Source: Janthinobacterium silvisoli
GTDB taxonomy: Bacteria > Pseudomonadota > Gammaproteobacteria > Burkholderiales > Burkholderiaceae_D
NCBI RefSeq assembly: GCF_014200725.1
Contig: NZ_JACHCL010000001.1
Coordinates: 1,922,001 to 1,986,000, forward strand
Reading direction: 5' to 3'
DNA length: 64,000 nucleotides
The notes under the pieces were generated by a model that ran no database searches, was not told the DNA's origin, and saw nothing but the letters and a program-made list of their open reading frames with translations. Shown piece after piece: positions 34,446-43,985 of the stretch. A program made the position numbers and the translations under genes. The stretch's first letter is position 1; every line of letters starts with the position of its first letter.

Positions 34446-34679
34446 CACGCCTCCCCCGCTTTTCCCTCCCCCTCCCCGCATAGCCAGCAACCATGCCATT
34501 TCACGGCAAAAACGGCCTTCAGCGCGCCCAAGCGGTGCGCCCGGGAGACAGGCGCGTCTTTTCGTTACTTTTTCCTCGTGAAAACGTGAAAAACACTTGC
34601 ATACTGTCTAAATCCCCACCAATATTAGCCGTGCGATCAATTGCGCAATTTCCCATGTGTTTGTTAAGGAGGCTCGAAG

Positions 34680-35075
34680 ATGGCAACAGCCAAAAAAACC
34701 CCAGTAGCAGCGCCAGCCAAAGCAGCAGCAGCCAAGCCTGCCGCAGCGAAAAAAGCAGCACCCGCAGCCAAAGCAGCAGCTAAACCAGCAGCGGCGAAGA
34801 AAGCGGCAGCACCGGCAACACCACGCAAACCAAACGCAGCATTCATGAAAGCCATGACGCCATCGAAAGACCTAGCGGCCGTCGTTGGCGCAGCACCGCT
34901 GCCGCGCACTGAAGTGACCAAAAAGGTATGGGATTACATTAAAAAACACGATCTGCAAGATCCGGCCAACCGCCGCATGATCAATGCAGACGACAAGCTC
35001 AAAGCCGTTTTCAGCGGCAAAGCCCAGGTCTCCATGTTTGAAATGACGAAACTCATCTCCGATCATTTGAAATAA
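34680..35075 (+). CDS. SWIB/MDM2-domain protein with histone H1-like N-terminus
   Basis: The 131-residue protein joins a lysine/alanine-rich tail (residues 1-50, KPAAAKKAA-type units) to a SWIB domain (about residues 53-131, with FMKAMTPSKDLAAVVG, KVWDYIKKHDLQDPANRR and DDKLKAVFSGKAQVSMFEM). SWIB domains occur in eukaryotic chromatin remodellers and in some bacteria, including Chlamydia and Burkholderiales, where the function is not settled. The basic tail suggests DNA binding. A strong AAGGAGG ribosome site lies at 34666-34672 and a good terminator follows, so it is an independent and probably well-expressed gene. Confidence 0.92.
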   Translation: MATAKKTPVAAPAKAAAAKPAAAKKAAPAAKAAAKPAAAKKAAAPATPRKPNAAFMKAMTPSKDLAAVVGAAPLPRTEVTKKVWDYIKKHDLQDPANRRMINADDKLKAVFSGKAQVSMFEMTKLISDHLK

Positions 35076-35108
35076 TAAGAACGACGCAGGGCTAGCAAGC
35101 CATGTGAG

Positions 35109-35145
35109 TGCCCCGCCGCTAAATAAGCGAGCGGGGCATTTTTTT
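35109..35145 (+). terminator. Terminator of the SWIB gene
   Basis: Arms TGCCCCGC (35109-35116) and GCGGGGCA (35131-35138), with an inner CGC/GCG pair, followed by seven T. It also precedes the converging transglycosylase gene. Confidence 0.85.
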
Positions 35146-35156
35146 GGATGCTACCT

Positions 35157-35783
35157 TTAGCTGGCTGGCTTGAATTCCCACTGCTGCCACGCCGCTCGTA
35201 CCGCATTCGGATACTCGGGCCGGCCACGGCTGCCGTTGTAGCGGCCCAAGGCCAGGTAGAGATCGCCTTTTTCCATATCCAGGTACATGCGCAGGATGGA
35301 ACAGCCATAGCGCAGATTCGTCTGCATGTGGAACAGCTTGCTGCGGTCGTTATCGCCGATAACGCCCGTCCAGAACGGCATCACCTGCATATAGCCGCGC
35401 GCACCGGCCAGCGAGACCGCATACTTGCGGTAAGCGGACTCCACTTGTATCAAGCCCAGCACCAGGGCCGGCTCCAGGCCCGCGCGGCGCGATTCATACC
35501 AGACGGTTTCCAGAAATTCCGTGCGCAGCTGGGTATCGGGCAGCTTGCGCTGCAAACGCTGCGACATCTGCGCCAGCCATTGCTGGTAGCGCTGCAGTTC
35601 AATGGTGGAGCTAAATCTGGCTTGCGGCGGACGTCCATCCAGAATGGCTTGCGACAGGGCAAGCCGTACGGAATCGGCCAGCGCCTCTTCCTTCTGGTTG
35701 CCTGCCTGTGCAAGGGGAGCACAGGCCAGGCAGGCGGCCAGCGCGAGGGCGCCAGCCGTTTTACTTACTTGCATGCGCTTCAC
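35157..35783 (-). CDS. Soluble lytic transglycosylase-like protein
   Basis: The 208-residue protein has a signal peptide ([16 protein letters not shown]) and a C-terminal SLT domain with the catalytic glutamate in [15 protein letters not shown], then [12 protein letters not shown] and the [10 protein letters not shown] motif. It should cleave murein glycan strands with anhydro-muramyl formation, feeding the recycling enzymes AmpD and Mpl. The helical part before it is short compared with Slt70. Its start overlaps the proS stop by 4 bp, so the genes are coupled. Confidence 0.88.
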   Translation of the reverse strand: MKRMQVSKTAGALALAACLACAPLAQAGNQKEEALADSVRLALSQAILDGRPPQARFSSTIELQRYQQWLAQMSQRLQRKLPDTQLRTEFLETVWYESRRAGLEPALVLGLIQVESAYRKYAVSLAGARGYMQVMPFWTGVIGDNDRSKLFHMQTNLRYGCSILRMYLDMEKGDLYLALGRYNGSRGRPEYPNAVRAAWQQWEFKPAS

Positions 35784-37516
35784 TGCGCCATTTTGCCCTG
35801 GATGAAGGCAACGATCTCGTCCGGCGCCACGCCGGTCGCTTCCGTATCGCGGCGGCCCTGGTATTCCAGCTTGCCTTCTTTCAGGCCGCGCTCACCGATG
35901 ACAACGCGGTGCGGCACGCCAATCAGTTCCCAGTCAGCAAACATGGCGCCAGGACGCAGGCCACGGTCGTCGACGATGACATCCACGCCAGCGCCTTGCA
36001 GGGCGGCGTACAGCTTTTCCGTCTCTTCCTTGACCAGTTCGCTGCGGTCCATGCCCATCGGGCACAGCACCACTTCAAATGGCGCGATCGAGGCTGGCCA
36101 GATAATGCCCTTGTCATCGAAGTTCTGTTCGATGGCGGCGCCCAGGATGCGCGTGATGCCGATGCCGTAGCAACCCATCTGCAGTGGCGCCGGTTTGCCG
36201 TTTTCATCGAGGAAGGTGGCTTTCATGCTTTCCGAGTACGCCGTACCCAGCTGGAACACATGGCCCACTTCGATGCCGCGCTCGATGGCCAGCAGACCCT
36301 TGCCGTCTGGCGAAGCGTCGCCGGCGACCACATTGCGCAAGTCGGCCACGATGGCAGGCTCGGCCACGTCGCGGCCCCAGTTGGCGCCTGTGTAGTGGAA
36401 ACCGCCTTCATTCGCGCCGCAAACGAAGTCATTCATGTGGGCAACTGTGCGGTCAGCTACGATGGTGACGGGCGCTTTGGTGCCGATCGGGCCCAGGTAG
36501 CCAGGGATGGAACCGTAGACTTCCAGGATTTCTGCTTCCGTCGAGAAACGATGACCAGCCAGGCCGGCAACCTTGCCCACCTTGATCTCGTTCAATTCAT
36601 GGTCGCCGCGCAGCAGCAGCATGAAATACTGTTTAGCCACTTTGCTGTCTTTTTCCGTTTCCACCGTCAGGGCGATGGTTTTTACGGTTTGCGTCAGGTC
36701 CAGGCCCAGCAAGGCAGCCACGGTTTCGCACTTGACGGTGTCCGGCGTGGCCGTTTTCGTCAAGGCCTGGGTGGCAGCTGGACGCTCGCCCGCCAGCGGC
36801 AGCGCTTCAGCCGCTTCCATATTGGCGGCGTAGTCGGACGTAGGGCAATACACAAGTGCATCTTCGCCCGTATTGGCGATGACGTGGAATTCATGTGAAC
36901 CGGAACCGCCGATGGCGCCGTTGTCGGCCGCCACGGCGCGGAATTTCAAGCCGAAGCGCGTAAAGATGCGCGTGTAGGCGTCAAACATGACTTTATACGA
37001 TGCTTGCAGGCCCGCCAGGTCGCGGTCGAACGAATAGGCGTCCTTCATGGTGAATTCGCGGCCGCGCATCAGGCCGAAACGTGGACGGCGCTCGTCGCGG
37101 AACTTGGTCTGGATGTGATAGAAGTTCAGTGGCAGCTGGCGGTAGGATTTGATTTCCGTGCGCACGACGTCGGTGATGACTTCTTCCGAGGTCGGCTGGA
37201 TCGCGTATTCGCGGCCATGGCGGTCTTTTACGCGCATCAGCTCGTCACCCATCTTGGTCCAGCGGCCCGTCTCTTGCCACAGTTCAGCAGGTTGTACGAG
37301 CGGCATCAGCAGTTCGATACCGGCGGCCTTGTTCATCTCGTCACGCACGATGGCTTCCACCTTGCGGATTACGCGCAAGCCCATCGGCATGTAGGTGTAA
37401 ATGCCGGAACCGAGGCGTTTGATCATGCCTGCACGCATCATTAATTGGTGGCTGACGATTTCTGCGTCAGAAGGTGCATCTTTAAGTGTGGAAATAAAAA
37501 AACGGGAGGCGCGCAT
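35780..37516 (-). CDS. proS: Prolyl-tRNA synthetase (bacterial type with editing insertion)
   Basis: The 578-residue class II synthetase shows motif 1 and 2 regions ([25 protein letters not shown], then [28 protein letters not shown]), the INS editing domain between about residues 225 and 390, and a C-terminal anticodon domain ([14 protein letters not shown] through [11 protein letters not shown]). It charges tRNA-Pro and edits mis-acylated alanine. It is coupled to the transglycosylase gene downstream. The upstream gap of about 200 bp is shared with divergent rppH and contains an AT-rich TTATAATC element near 37546. Confidence 0.97.
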   Translation of the reverse strand: MRASRFFISTLKDAPSDAEIVSHQLMMRAGMIKRLGSGIYTYMPMGLRVIRKVEAIVRDEMNKAAGIELLMPLVQPAELWQETGRWTKMGDELMRVKDRHGREYAIQPTSEEVITDVVRTEIKSYRQLPLNFYHIQTKFRDERRPRFGLMRGREFTMKDAYSFDRDLAGLQASYKVMFDAYTRIFTRFGLKFRAVAADNGAIGGSGSHEFHVIANTGEDALVYCPTSDYAANMEAAEALPLAGERPAATQALTKTATPDTVKCETVAALLGLDLTQTVKTIALTVETEKDSKVAKQYFMLLLRGDHELNEIKVGKVAGLAGHRFSTEAEILEVYGSIPGYLGPIGTKAPVTIVADRTVAHMNDFVCGANEGGFHYTGANWGRDVAEPAIVADLRNVVAGDASPDGKGLLAIERGIEVGHVFQLGTAYSESMKATFLDENGKPAPLQMGCYGIGITRILGAAIEQNFDDKGIIWPASIAPFEVVLCPMGMDRSELVKEETEKLYAALQGAGVDVIVDDRGLRPGAMFADWELIGVPHRVVIGERGLKEGKLEYQGRRDTEATGVAPDEIVAFIQGKMAQ

Positions 37517-37720
37517 AACGGTGAATTCTTTTTAAAAAGAGAGGGTTATAATCAACCTAATTTTAAAGGATTAGCTGGCTGATGCGTCCATACTTTACAC
37601 AAATGCGCTCAATTGGTGCGATTCCGGCGCTTTTCGCCCTCCGAAAAGGCGGCCGGCTTGCGCAGTTGTGGGTAATTATGTAAAAAAAGACGCTCTGTCG
37701 CAGAAAGTTTGAGGTGCATT

Positions 37721-38350
37721 ATGCTCGACCGTGAAGGGTTTCGGCCCAACGTCGGCATCATCCTGCTAAACGCCCAGAACGAGGTGTGGTGGGGCAAGCG
37801 GGTGCGCGAGCACTCATGGCAGTTTCCACAAGGCGGTATCAAATATGGCGAAACACCGGAACAAGCCATGTTTCGCGAACTTGAAGAGGAAATCGGACTC
37901 AGACAGGAACACGTCAAAATTGTCGGACGCACCCGCGACTGGCTGCGCTATGAAGTGCCAGATCACTTCATCAAGCGCGAAATTCGCGGCCATTACCGTG
38001 GCCAGAAGCAGATTTGGTTTCTGCTGAGAATGTGCGCACGCGATAACGACGTCAATCTGCGCCTGACCGACCATCCTGAGTTCGACGCCTGGCGCTGGCA
38101 TGAATATTGGGTCCCGCTCGATGTCGTGATTGAATTTAAACGCGATGTATACCAGCGCGCCTTGCAGGAGTTGTCACGCTTCCTGACCTGGCCAGCGCAT
38201 GGCAACGGGCAACAACGCCATACCTCGCGCTACTTGCGCCAGCCGCATGCGCCACGCGCAGCAGAAGCGGCCACGTCAGCGGAACAAGGCTGCGAGCGGA
38301 GCAGCGATGAAAGTTGCACGCCGGAACTGATACTGCCAGGCAAGGAGTAA
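37721..38350 (+). CDS. rppH: RNA pyrophosphohydrolase
   Basis: The Nudix hydrolase of 209 residues starts at [17 protein letters not shown] after a GAGGT site (the open frame begins four codons earlier). The Nudix box [20 protein letters not shown] is intact. It removes pyrophosphate from 5'-triphosphate mRNA and so starts decay. The core is about 160 residues; the C-terminal 45 residues form a low-complexity tail not found in E. coli RppH. The order proS/rppH is common in betaproteobacteria. Confidence 0.93.
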   Translation: MLDREGFRPNVGIILLNAQNEVWWGKRVREHSWQFPQGGIKYGETPEQAMFRELEEEIGLRQEHVKIVGRTRDWLRYEVPDHFIKREIRGHYRGQKQIWFLLRMCARDNDVNLRLTDHPEFDAWRWHEYWVPLDVVIEFKRDVYQRALQELSRFLTWPAHGNGQQRHTSRYLRQPHAPRAAEAATSAEQGCERSSDESCTPELILPGKE

Positions 38351-38382
38351 GACCGGTCCATCATGCACGCAGCGCACCATGC

Positions 38383-38414
38383 AAAAGGGGCAGCCTAAAC
38401 AGGCTGCCCCTTTT
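38383..38414. terminator. Bidirectional terminator between rppH and mqo
   Basis: Arms AAAAGGGGCAGCCT and AGGCTGCCCCTTTT (14 bp, perfect) over AAAC, with A and T runs outside. It fits termination of both converging genes. Confidence 0.9.
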
Positions 38415-38484
38415 TTCATGCCGGAAACTAATCTTGCCGGCTGCGTCAGGACAGGGATGGCAAGCCATCCCCTCTCCTTATCGC

Positions 38485-40131
38485 TTATTTTGCCGCTACT
38501 GCCACTGGTGCAGGTACAGATGCCGAAGCCGAAGCGCCAGCCGCTGCTGCTGCCGGTGCACCTGGCACGTCAAGCGTGAACGCTTTCAAGCCCAGCACGC
38601 CGCTGCTGTATTGGCGGATGCGGTTGGCCAGTGCAGGGTCGCTGTTCAGCTTTTGACCATACGATGGTACCATTTCCAGCATCTTCGCTTGCCACTCTGG
38701 CGTTGCCAGGCGGTCTTTAAACGCTTTTTGCAACACTTTGATCATGATCGGTGGCGCGGTCGATGCACCTGGCGAGGCGCCCAGCAGTGCCACGATGCTG
38801 CCATCGCCTGCACCGACAACTTCGGTGCCGAACTGCAGCAAGCCACCTTTTACCGGATCATCCTTGACGATCTGTACGCGTTGACCGGCGTTTTGCAGTT
38901 TCCAGTCTTCCATTTTCGCGTTTGGCAGGTACTCACGCAGCGTTGCCAGACGGTCTTCAGGCGAATTCATCACTTGCTGGACCAGGTATTTGGTCAGTGG
39001 GATATTGTCATAGCCAGCTTGCAGCATAGGACGCACATTGCCGGTACCGATCGAGGCTGGCAAGTCGATCCACGAACCGTTTTTCAGGAACTTGGTCGAG
39101 AAGGTAGCGAATGGGCCAAACAGCAGAGCGCGCTTGCCATCGATGATACGGGTATCGAGATGCGGCACGGACATCGGTGGCGAACCAACCGAAGCTTTGC
39201 CGTAGACTTTTGCGTAATGCTGGTTGATCAGTTCAGGATTGGTGGTCACCAGCCATTGGCCGCCGACTGGCACGCCGCCGTAGCCTTTGGCTTCAGGAAT
39301 GCCGGTTTTTTCCAGCAACGGCAGTGCACCGCCGCCAGCGCCGACGAAGACGAACTTGGCGCGTACGTTCTGTTCCTTGCCGTCAGCCAGGTTTTTCACT
39401 TTCACGTTCCATACGCCATCGGCGCCACGCTTGATGTCTTCCACTTGGTTGCGCAGGTGCAATTCCATACCGTGTTTTTCGGTCAGGTTCTTCACCAGGC
39501 TGCGGGTCAGCGCGCCATAGTTGACGTCAGTACCGATTTCCATGCGGGTGGCGGCAACCTTCTGGTTCTTGTCGCGGCCATTCATGACCAGCGGCGCCCA
39601 TTGCTGGATCTGCGAATAATCTTCGCTATACAGCATGCCCTTGAACAGATTTTCTTTTTGCAGGGCAGCGTAGCGCTTGCGCAGGAAATTGATATTGTCG
39701 TCGCCCCACACAAAGCTCATGTGCGGTACGTTGTTGATGAAGCTGCGTGGATCGCCCAGGTTTTTATGCGCCACTTCATAGGCCCAGAATTGCTTGGAAA
39801 TCTCGAATTGCTCGTTGATCTCAACGGCTTTCTTGGTTTCCACGTGGCCGTCGGCCGCTTCTGGCGTGTAGTTCAGTTCCATGAACGCGGAGTGGCCGGT
39901 ACCGGCGTTGTTCATCGCGTCCGAGCTTTCAGCCGCAACCGAATCGAGGCGCTCATACATGGCCATGGTCAGCGATGGATCCAGTTCCTTGAGCATGCTG
40001 CCCAGGGTGGCGCTCATGGTGCCGGCGCCAATCAGCAACACATCGACCGGTTTTTCCGACGACGCAGGTGGCGTCTTGTCACATGCCGCCAGGATCAGGC
40101 ACGACATCAAAAGTAAAAGCGATTTACGCAT
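38485..40131 (-). CDS. mqo: Malate:quinone oxidoreductase with a lipoprotein-type signal
   Basis: The 548-residue FAD enzyme oxidises malate to oxaloacetate and passes electrons to quinone. Typical Mqo motifs are present: [20 protein letters not shown] (FAD), [46 protein letters not shown] and [13 protein letters not shown]. The chosen ATG follows a GGAG site by 7 nt, and the product begins [19 protein letters not shown], a signal peptide with a lipobox (Cys17) followed by Asp. E. coli Mqo also has a signal-like N-terminus, but not a lipobox. An Ala/Pro/Val-rich tail of about 30 residues ends the protein. Confidence 0.94.
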   Translation of the reverse strand: MRKSLLLLMSCLILAACDKTPPASSEKPVDVLLIGAGTMSATLGSMLKELDPSLTMAMYERLDSVAAESSDAMNNAGTGHSAFMELNYTPEAADGHVETKKAVEINEQFEISKQFWAYEVAHKNLGDPRSFINNVPHMSFVWGDDNINFLRKRYAALQKENLFKGMLYSEDYSQIQQWAPLVMNGRDKNQKVAATRMEIGTDVNYGALTRSLVKNLTEKHGMELHLRNQVEDIKRGADGVWNVKVKNLADGKEQNVRAKFVFVGAGGGALPLLEKTGIPEAKGYGGVPVGGQWLVTTNPELINQHYAKVYGKASVGSPPMSVPHLDTRIIDGKRALLFGPFATFSTKFLKNGSWIDLPASIGTGNVRPMLQAGYDNIPLTKYLVQQVMNSPEDRLATLREYLPNAKMEDWKLQNAGQRVQIVKDDPVKGGLLQFGTEVVGAGDGSIVALLGASPGASTAPPIMIKVLQKAFKDRLATPEWQAKMLEMVPSYGQKLNSDPALANRIRQYSSGVLGLKAFTLDVPGAPAAAAAGASASASVPAPVAVAAK

Positions 40132-40619
40132 ACGTAACTCCGTTATTGAATACAGCAGAAGGTTGTTCTTGCACGCCACTACGGCAGCAGCACCAGCAGA
40201 TAAAGCAAACACTCCGCCATCCGGTGCGCCAGGGGCGGCCGGACAGGCGGATTCTGGTAATAATGAGCATGCATGCTGCCATGCTCCCGGATGTTTCAAG
40301 AGCAAATCTGGTGGCAAGGGTGCGGACAATACAAACCACGGCGCGGCCTCTGCACAGCCCGCCGGGCGGCAAAAACTGGCAACAAAATCGCGGCCAAGTC
40401 CATAGCAAATGTCAAGAACAAGAATTTTATCACCGTTAATTGACGTTGCTCGTTCGAAAGGATTGGGGATAATACTTACTGGATGGTATTAAATTAAATT
40501 AACCAAAAGATCAGAAAAAACCCATAAATGCGCTGTAACCTCGGGAATTGGGGCAACAATCGGTATGTCATCAACGTACGCGGTACAATGCTGCTTGCTT
40601 CCATTTACGTACTAATACG
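40132..40619. other. Gene-free gap between divergent mqo and the DUF1841 gene
   Basis: The gap must hold both promoters. A/T-rich words lie near 40465-40500 (GGATAATAC and TTAAATTAAATTAACC), but no -35/-10 pair with good spacing. No RNA gene or strong hairpin was seen. Confidence 0.4.
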
Positions 40620-41042
40620 ATGTTTAATCCATCTTCCGATGATGTGCGCCGTTTCTTTTGCGATACCCTGCGCAAGCACCGCGCACATGAAATTCTCAGT
40701 CCCATGGAAGCGATCGCGCTCGACTGGATACTGGAACACCCCGAGTATGAAAACGAGCTGAGCGACGTCGAAGCGGCGCTGGCCCGCGATTACTCCGTCG
40801 AAGGGGGACAAGCCAATCCCTTTTTGCACCTGTCCATGCATCTGTCGATCACGGAGCAAGTGCAGGTGGACCAGCCGCGCGGCATCCGCCCGGCCGTGCA
40901 GCAACTGACGCAACGCCTCGATTCCATGCATGCGGCCCAGCATGAAGTGATGGAATGCCTGGGCCAGATGATCTGGGCCTCGCAGCGTTCAGGCTTGCCG
41001 CCGGACACGGACGCGTATATCGAGAGCGTGCGCCGGCGCTGA
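40620..41042 (+). CDS. DUF1841-family protein
   Basis: The 140-residue protein, from MFNPSSDDVRRFFCDTLRKH, is a helical cytosolic protein of the DUF1841 family: the stretches HEILSPMEAIALDWILEHPEY, ANPFLHLSMHLSITEQVQ and HEVMECLGQMIW are typical. Histidines and acidic residues are regularly placed (HLSMHLSITEQ), hinting at a metal or helix-bundle fold, but no function is known. In betaproteobacteria it is often near cytochrome c genes, as here. Confidence 0.85.
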   Translation: MFNPSSDDVRRFFCDTLRKHRAHEILSPMEAIALDWILEHPEYENELSDVEAALARDYSVEGGQANPFLHLSMHLSITEQVQVDQPRGIRPAVQQLTQRLDSMHAAQHEVMECLGQMIWASQRSGLPPDTDAYIESVRRR

Positions 41043-41088
41043 TCAGGTAGTATCATCTTGCCAAGGAACTCATCAACTGAAGGATACC

Positions 41089-42207
41089 TTGGCCAATCAC
41101 ACGATTCTTGTATTAGGCGGTTACGGTTTTTTCGGCGCGCGCATTTGCAAGGTGCTGGCCGCCAACAAGGATATCCATTTGCTGGTGGCAGGGCGCGATG
41201 CTGGCAAGGCCAGGGCATTGACGGCGCAATTGGGCCTGCCGCCACAGCAGGCGCTGGCGCTCGACGCGCATGCCCCGGATCTGGCGCAGCGCCTGGCTGA
41301 ACTGCAGGTAGACACACTGATCCATACCGCAGGCCCGTTCCAGGGCCAGGACTACCGCGTCGCGTGCGCCGCGATAGACGCTGGCGCCAACTATATCGAC
41401 CTGGCAGACGGCCGCGATTTTGTCGCCGGCATTGCCAGCCTCAATGACCGGGCGCTTCAGCGCGGCGTCTTCGTCACCAGCGGCGCCAGCTCGCTGCCGG
41501 CGCTATCGTCGGCGGTGGTAGAACGCTACCTGCCACGCTTTGGCCAGCTCATGTCCATCCGCCACGGCATCGCGTCCGGCGCCCGCGCACCAGGCGTCGC
41601 CACCATGGCCGGCATCTTTTCGTATGGCGGCAAACCCTTCCAGCGTCTCGTCGCCGGCCGCCAGGAAACCACGCACGGCTGGCTCGACCTGCAACGCCAC
41701 CGTTTTGCAGCGCCGATTGGATCGCGCTTGCTGGGCAGTTGCGACGTGCCCGACCTGACGCTATTCCCGCAGCGCTATCCTGGCCTTGAGACCGTCACGT
41801 TTCATGCCGGTTTTGCCAGCGCCCCCGGTCACCTGTTCGTCTGGGCCGCTGCACAACTCGTGCGGCTGGGCCTGTTACGCAGCCTGCTACCGCTGGTCAG
41901 GCCGCTGCACGCGATCAGCCAGTGGCTGGAACCGCTGGTCAGCGACAAGGGCGCCATGTTCGTGACGATGGACGGCGTGGGGCGCGATGACCAGCCTTTG
42001 TCATTGACATGGCAGTTGCTGGCAGCGCAAAACCACGGCCCGCATATCCCCTGCGGCGCCGCAATCGCCCTGGCAAACAAACTGGCCACCAGCACACGCG
42101 ATGACGCACAAGTGCCACATGGTGCGATGCCATGCGTCGGCCTGCTCACGGTGGAGGACTACCTGGCCGCGCTGCAAGGCCATGACGTGACCGAGGTGCC
42201 GGCATGA
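41089..42207 (+). CDS. Saccharopine dehydrogenase-like NAD(P)-binding protein
   Basis: The 372-residue protein begins with a Rossmann motif, ILVLGGYGFFGARICKVLA, and continues as a saccharopine-dehydrogenase-like fold (LIHTAGPFQGQDYRVACAAIDAGANYIDLADGRDF). The start is a TTG at 41089 after an AAGGA site; no ATG fits. The C-terminal part (about residues 190-370) resembles reductase members of the family with unknown substrates. It overlaps the DUF2269 gene by 4 bp and forms a three-gene operon with two membrane proteins. Confidence 0.85.
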   Translation: MANHTILVLGGYGFFGARICKVLAANKDIHLLVAGRDAGKARALTAQLGLPPQQALALDAHAPDLAQRLAELQVDTLIHTAGPFQGQDYRVACAAIDAGANYIDLADGRDFVAGIASLNDRALQRGVFVTSGASSLPALSSAVVERYLPRFGQLMSIRHGIASGARAPGVATMAGIFSYGGKPFQRLVAGRQETTHGWLDLQRHRFAAPIGSRLLGSCDVPDLTLFPQRYPGLETVTFHAGFASAPGHLFVWAAAQLVRLGLLRSLLPLVRPLHAISQWLEPLVSDKGAMFVTMDGVGRDDQPLSLTWQLLAAQNHGPHIPCGAAIALANKLATSTRDDAQVPHGAMPCVGLLTVEDYLAALQGHDVTEVPA

Positions 42208-42674
42208 GCTGGTACCTGTTTATCAAATGGCTGCACATCCTCAGCGCCACGATCCTGTTCGGCACCGGCATCGGCATCGCTTTCTTCAAGTGGATCACCG
42301 ATCGGGGCGGCGAAGTGCGCGCAATTCGGCTGTCGGCCGAAAAGACCGTGCTGGCCGACTGGCTGTTCACGACGCCAGCCGTCATTATCCAGCCGCTGTC
42401 CGGACTGGCGCTGGCGCACCTGGCCGGCTATCCGATACTGTCCGGCTGGGTGCTGGTTTCGATGTTGCTGTATGCGCTGGCAGGCGCCTGCTGGCTGCCC
42501 GTGCTGTGGCTGCAAATCCGCATGCGCAGCCTGGCCCGTCTGGCGGACGACACCGCTACTGCGCTGCCGGGTCTGTACTGGGTTTATGCGCGCTGCTGGT
42601 TCTGGCTGGGCGTGCCCGCATTTGTCGCGTTCATGCTGGTCTATTGGCTGATGGTTGCCAAGCCCTCGCCATGA
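42204..42674 (+). CDS. DUF2269-family integral membrane protein
   Basis: The 156-residue protein has four transmembrane helices (WYLFIKWLHILSATILFGTG; a second around TPAVIIQPLSGLALAHLAG; a third at WVLVSMLLYALAGACWLP; a fourth at the C-terminus). The His and Arg patterning (KWLH, QIRMR) is typical of DUF2269. It overlaps both neighbours by 4 bp (ATGA). The function is unknown; co-occurrence with a dehydrogenase suggests a redox role. Confidence 0.85.
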   Translation: MSWYLFIKWLHILSATILFGTGIGIAFFKWITDRGGEVRAIRLSAEKTVLADWLFTTPAVIIQPLSGLALAHLAGYPILSGWVLVSMLLYALAGACWLPVLWLQIRMRSLARLADDTATALPGLYWVYARCWFWLGVPAFVAFMLVYWLMVAKPSP

Positions 42675-43054
42675 CAGCAGCGAACCTGACCCGGCTATAC
42701 TGGGCCATGCGCCTCGGCATGGCCTTCATCTGGCTATGGACCGCGTATGTCTCATGGTACCTGTATCCGCAGGCCGAGTCGATCGCATGGCTGCAACGCA
42801 GCGGTATCACATCCCATACCGGGCAAGTGTTTGCCGCCTCGTGCCTGGCCGACCTGCTCATGGGCATCGGGTCACTGGTCCATGCCAGGCCATGGCTGTG
42901 GTGGATGCAATGCGCGCTGGTGGCCGGCTATTCGCTGGTGATCGCCCTCTTCCTGCCGGAATTCCTGATCCACCCTTTCGGGCCGCTCACGAAAAACATC
43001 ACACTGGCCATCGGCCTGGTGTTTCTGGCGCTATATGAGAAAAGCCGCGGCTAG
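42671..43054 (+). CDS. DoxX-like small membrane protein
   Basis: The 127-residue protein starts at an ATG that overlaps the DUF2269 stop. It has four hydrophobic segments and ends with PFGPLTKNITLAIGLVFLALYEKSRG, a stretch I associate with DoxX-like proteins that accompany NAD(P)-binding reductases. The function is not known. It is translationally coupled as the third gene of the 41089-43054 operon and converges on the cytochrome c gene. Confidence 0.8.
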   Translation: MTAANLTRLYWAMRLGMAFIWLWTAYVSWYLYPQAESIAWLQRSGITSHTGQVFAASCLADLLMGIGSLVHARPWLWWMQCALVAGYSLVIALFLPEFLIHPFGPLTKNITLAIGLVFLALYEKSRG

Positions 43055-43083
43055 CGCAGCCTCCGAATACGGCGCAGCAACGA

Positions 43084-43425
43084 TCAGCGGTGGGTCACCA
43101 AGGTGGTGGGCAAGCTGTGGAAGTAAGCGGCCAGGTCCTTGATGTCCTGGTTAGTCAGCGGCTTGACCTGGCCCGTCATGATGGCATTGTTGCGTCCGTT
43201 AGGCGCGTCGCCCCGCTTGTAGGCGGTCAGCGCGTGCTCCAGATAATCGCGGTGCTGGCCCGCCAGTTTCGGGTAAGAGGGGTCGATGGGCGTGCCGTAA
43301 TCCTTGCCATGGCAGGTGGCGCAATTGTATTTTTCCGCCAGCACCTTGCCCTTGCTGATATTGCCGGCAGCGCTGGCAGAGAAGGAAACGACTGAGAAGA
43401 GCAGGATGGCGTAGGTTTTTTTCAT
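43084..43425 (-). CDS. Periplasmic monohaem cytochrome c
   Basis: The 113-residue protein has a Sec signal peptide (MKKTYAILLFSVVSFSASAA) and one haem site, CATCH, with the axial methionine probably in NNAIMTGQVKPL. The fold fits class I cytochromes of the c4/c5 half type. It carries electrons in the periplasm. It follows a second cytochrome gene by 11 bp, so the two are likely co-transcribed and may work as a pair. Confidence 0.92.
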   Translation of the reverse strand: MKKTYAILLFSVVSFSASAAGNISKGKVLAEKYNCATCHGKDYGTPIDPSYPKLAGQHRDYLEHALTAYKRGDAPNGRNNAIMTGQVKPLTNQDIKDLAAYFHSLPTTLVTHR

Positions 43426-43436
43426 CTGGCTGGCCC

Positions 43437-43766
43437 TCAGTTCGGCTTGGCTTGTTGCGAGTAATAGGCGGCGACATCGGCAATGTCCTGGTCCGACAGG
43501 CTGGTGGCAATCCCCTTCATGCTGGGATGCTTGCGGTCACCTTTTTTATACGCCTGCAGCGCGTTCTCGATATATTTTGCCGGCTGCCCACCGATCATCG
43601 GCACCTGGAACACTTCCGGAAAGGTGGCCTTGTAACCTGGAATACCGTGACAACCGATACACATTTCCACCTTGGCTGTGGCGGCCTTGGCGTTTCCTAC
43701 AATGTCAGCCGCTGTGACGGCATTTGCTATGCCGGCAAGCACGAGAAGTGCAAATATTTTTTTCAT
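43437..43766 (-). CDS. Periplasmic monohaem cytochrome c
   Basis: The 109-residue protein has a signal peptide (MKKIFALLVLAGIANAVTAA), the haem site CIGCH and a likely axial Met in HPSMKGIATSLSD. It is similar to the downstream cytochrome in layout and length, suggesting an old duplication. A TTGACA word lies at 43828, but it fits rightward transcription of the MoxR gene rather than this one. Confidence 0.92.
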   Translation of the reverse strand: MKKIFALLVLAGIANAVTAADIVGNAKAATAKVEMCIGCHGIPGYKATFPEVFQVPMIGGQPAKYIENALQAYKKGDRKHPSMKGIATSLSDQDIADVAAYYSQQAKPN

Positions 43767-43985
43767 AGTGGCAAAGTGAACAAAGGTAATCGGAGAAACG
43801 CCAGGACTGTTTTTTTATTCCTAAATGTTGACAAATAAGCTGTTAATTGCCGATTCTAACCAAGATATTCTTGCAAGTCCACCTACAAAAAACACAGTGT
43901 GTGCAGGCGGGCACAGAGCGCTTGCGTGGCAGGCTGGCACAGTTCTGTTTATACTCAATTTCTTTCATCTTCAGGTAGACCGCTC

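Noticed and set aside
38314..40116. A 600-codon open frame opposite mqo
   Set aside because: It is the antisense of a clear Mqo protein, with a His/Phe/Gln-rich product without domain.
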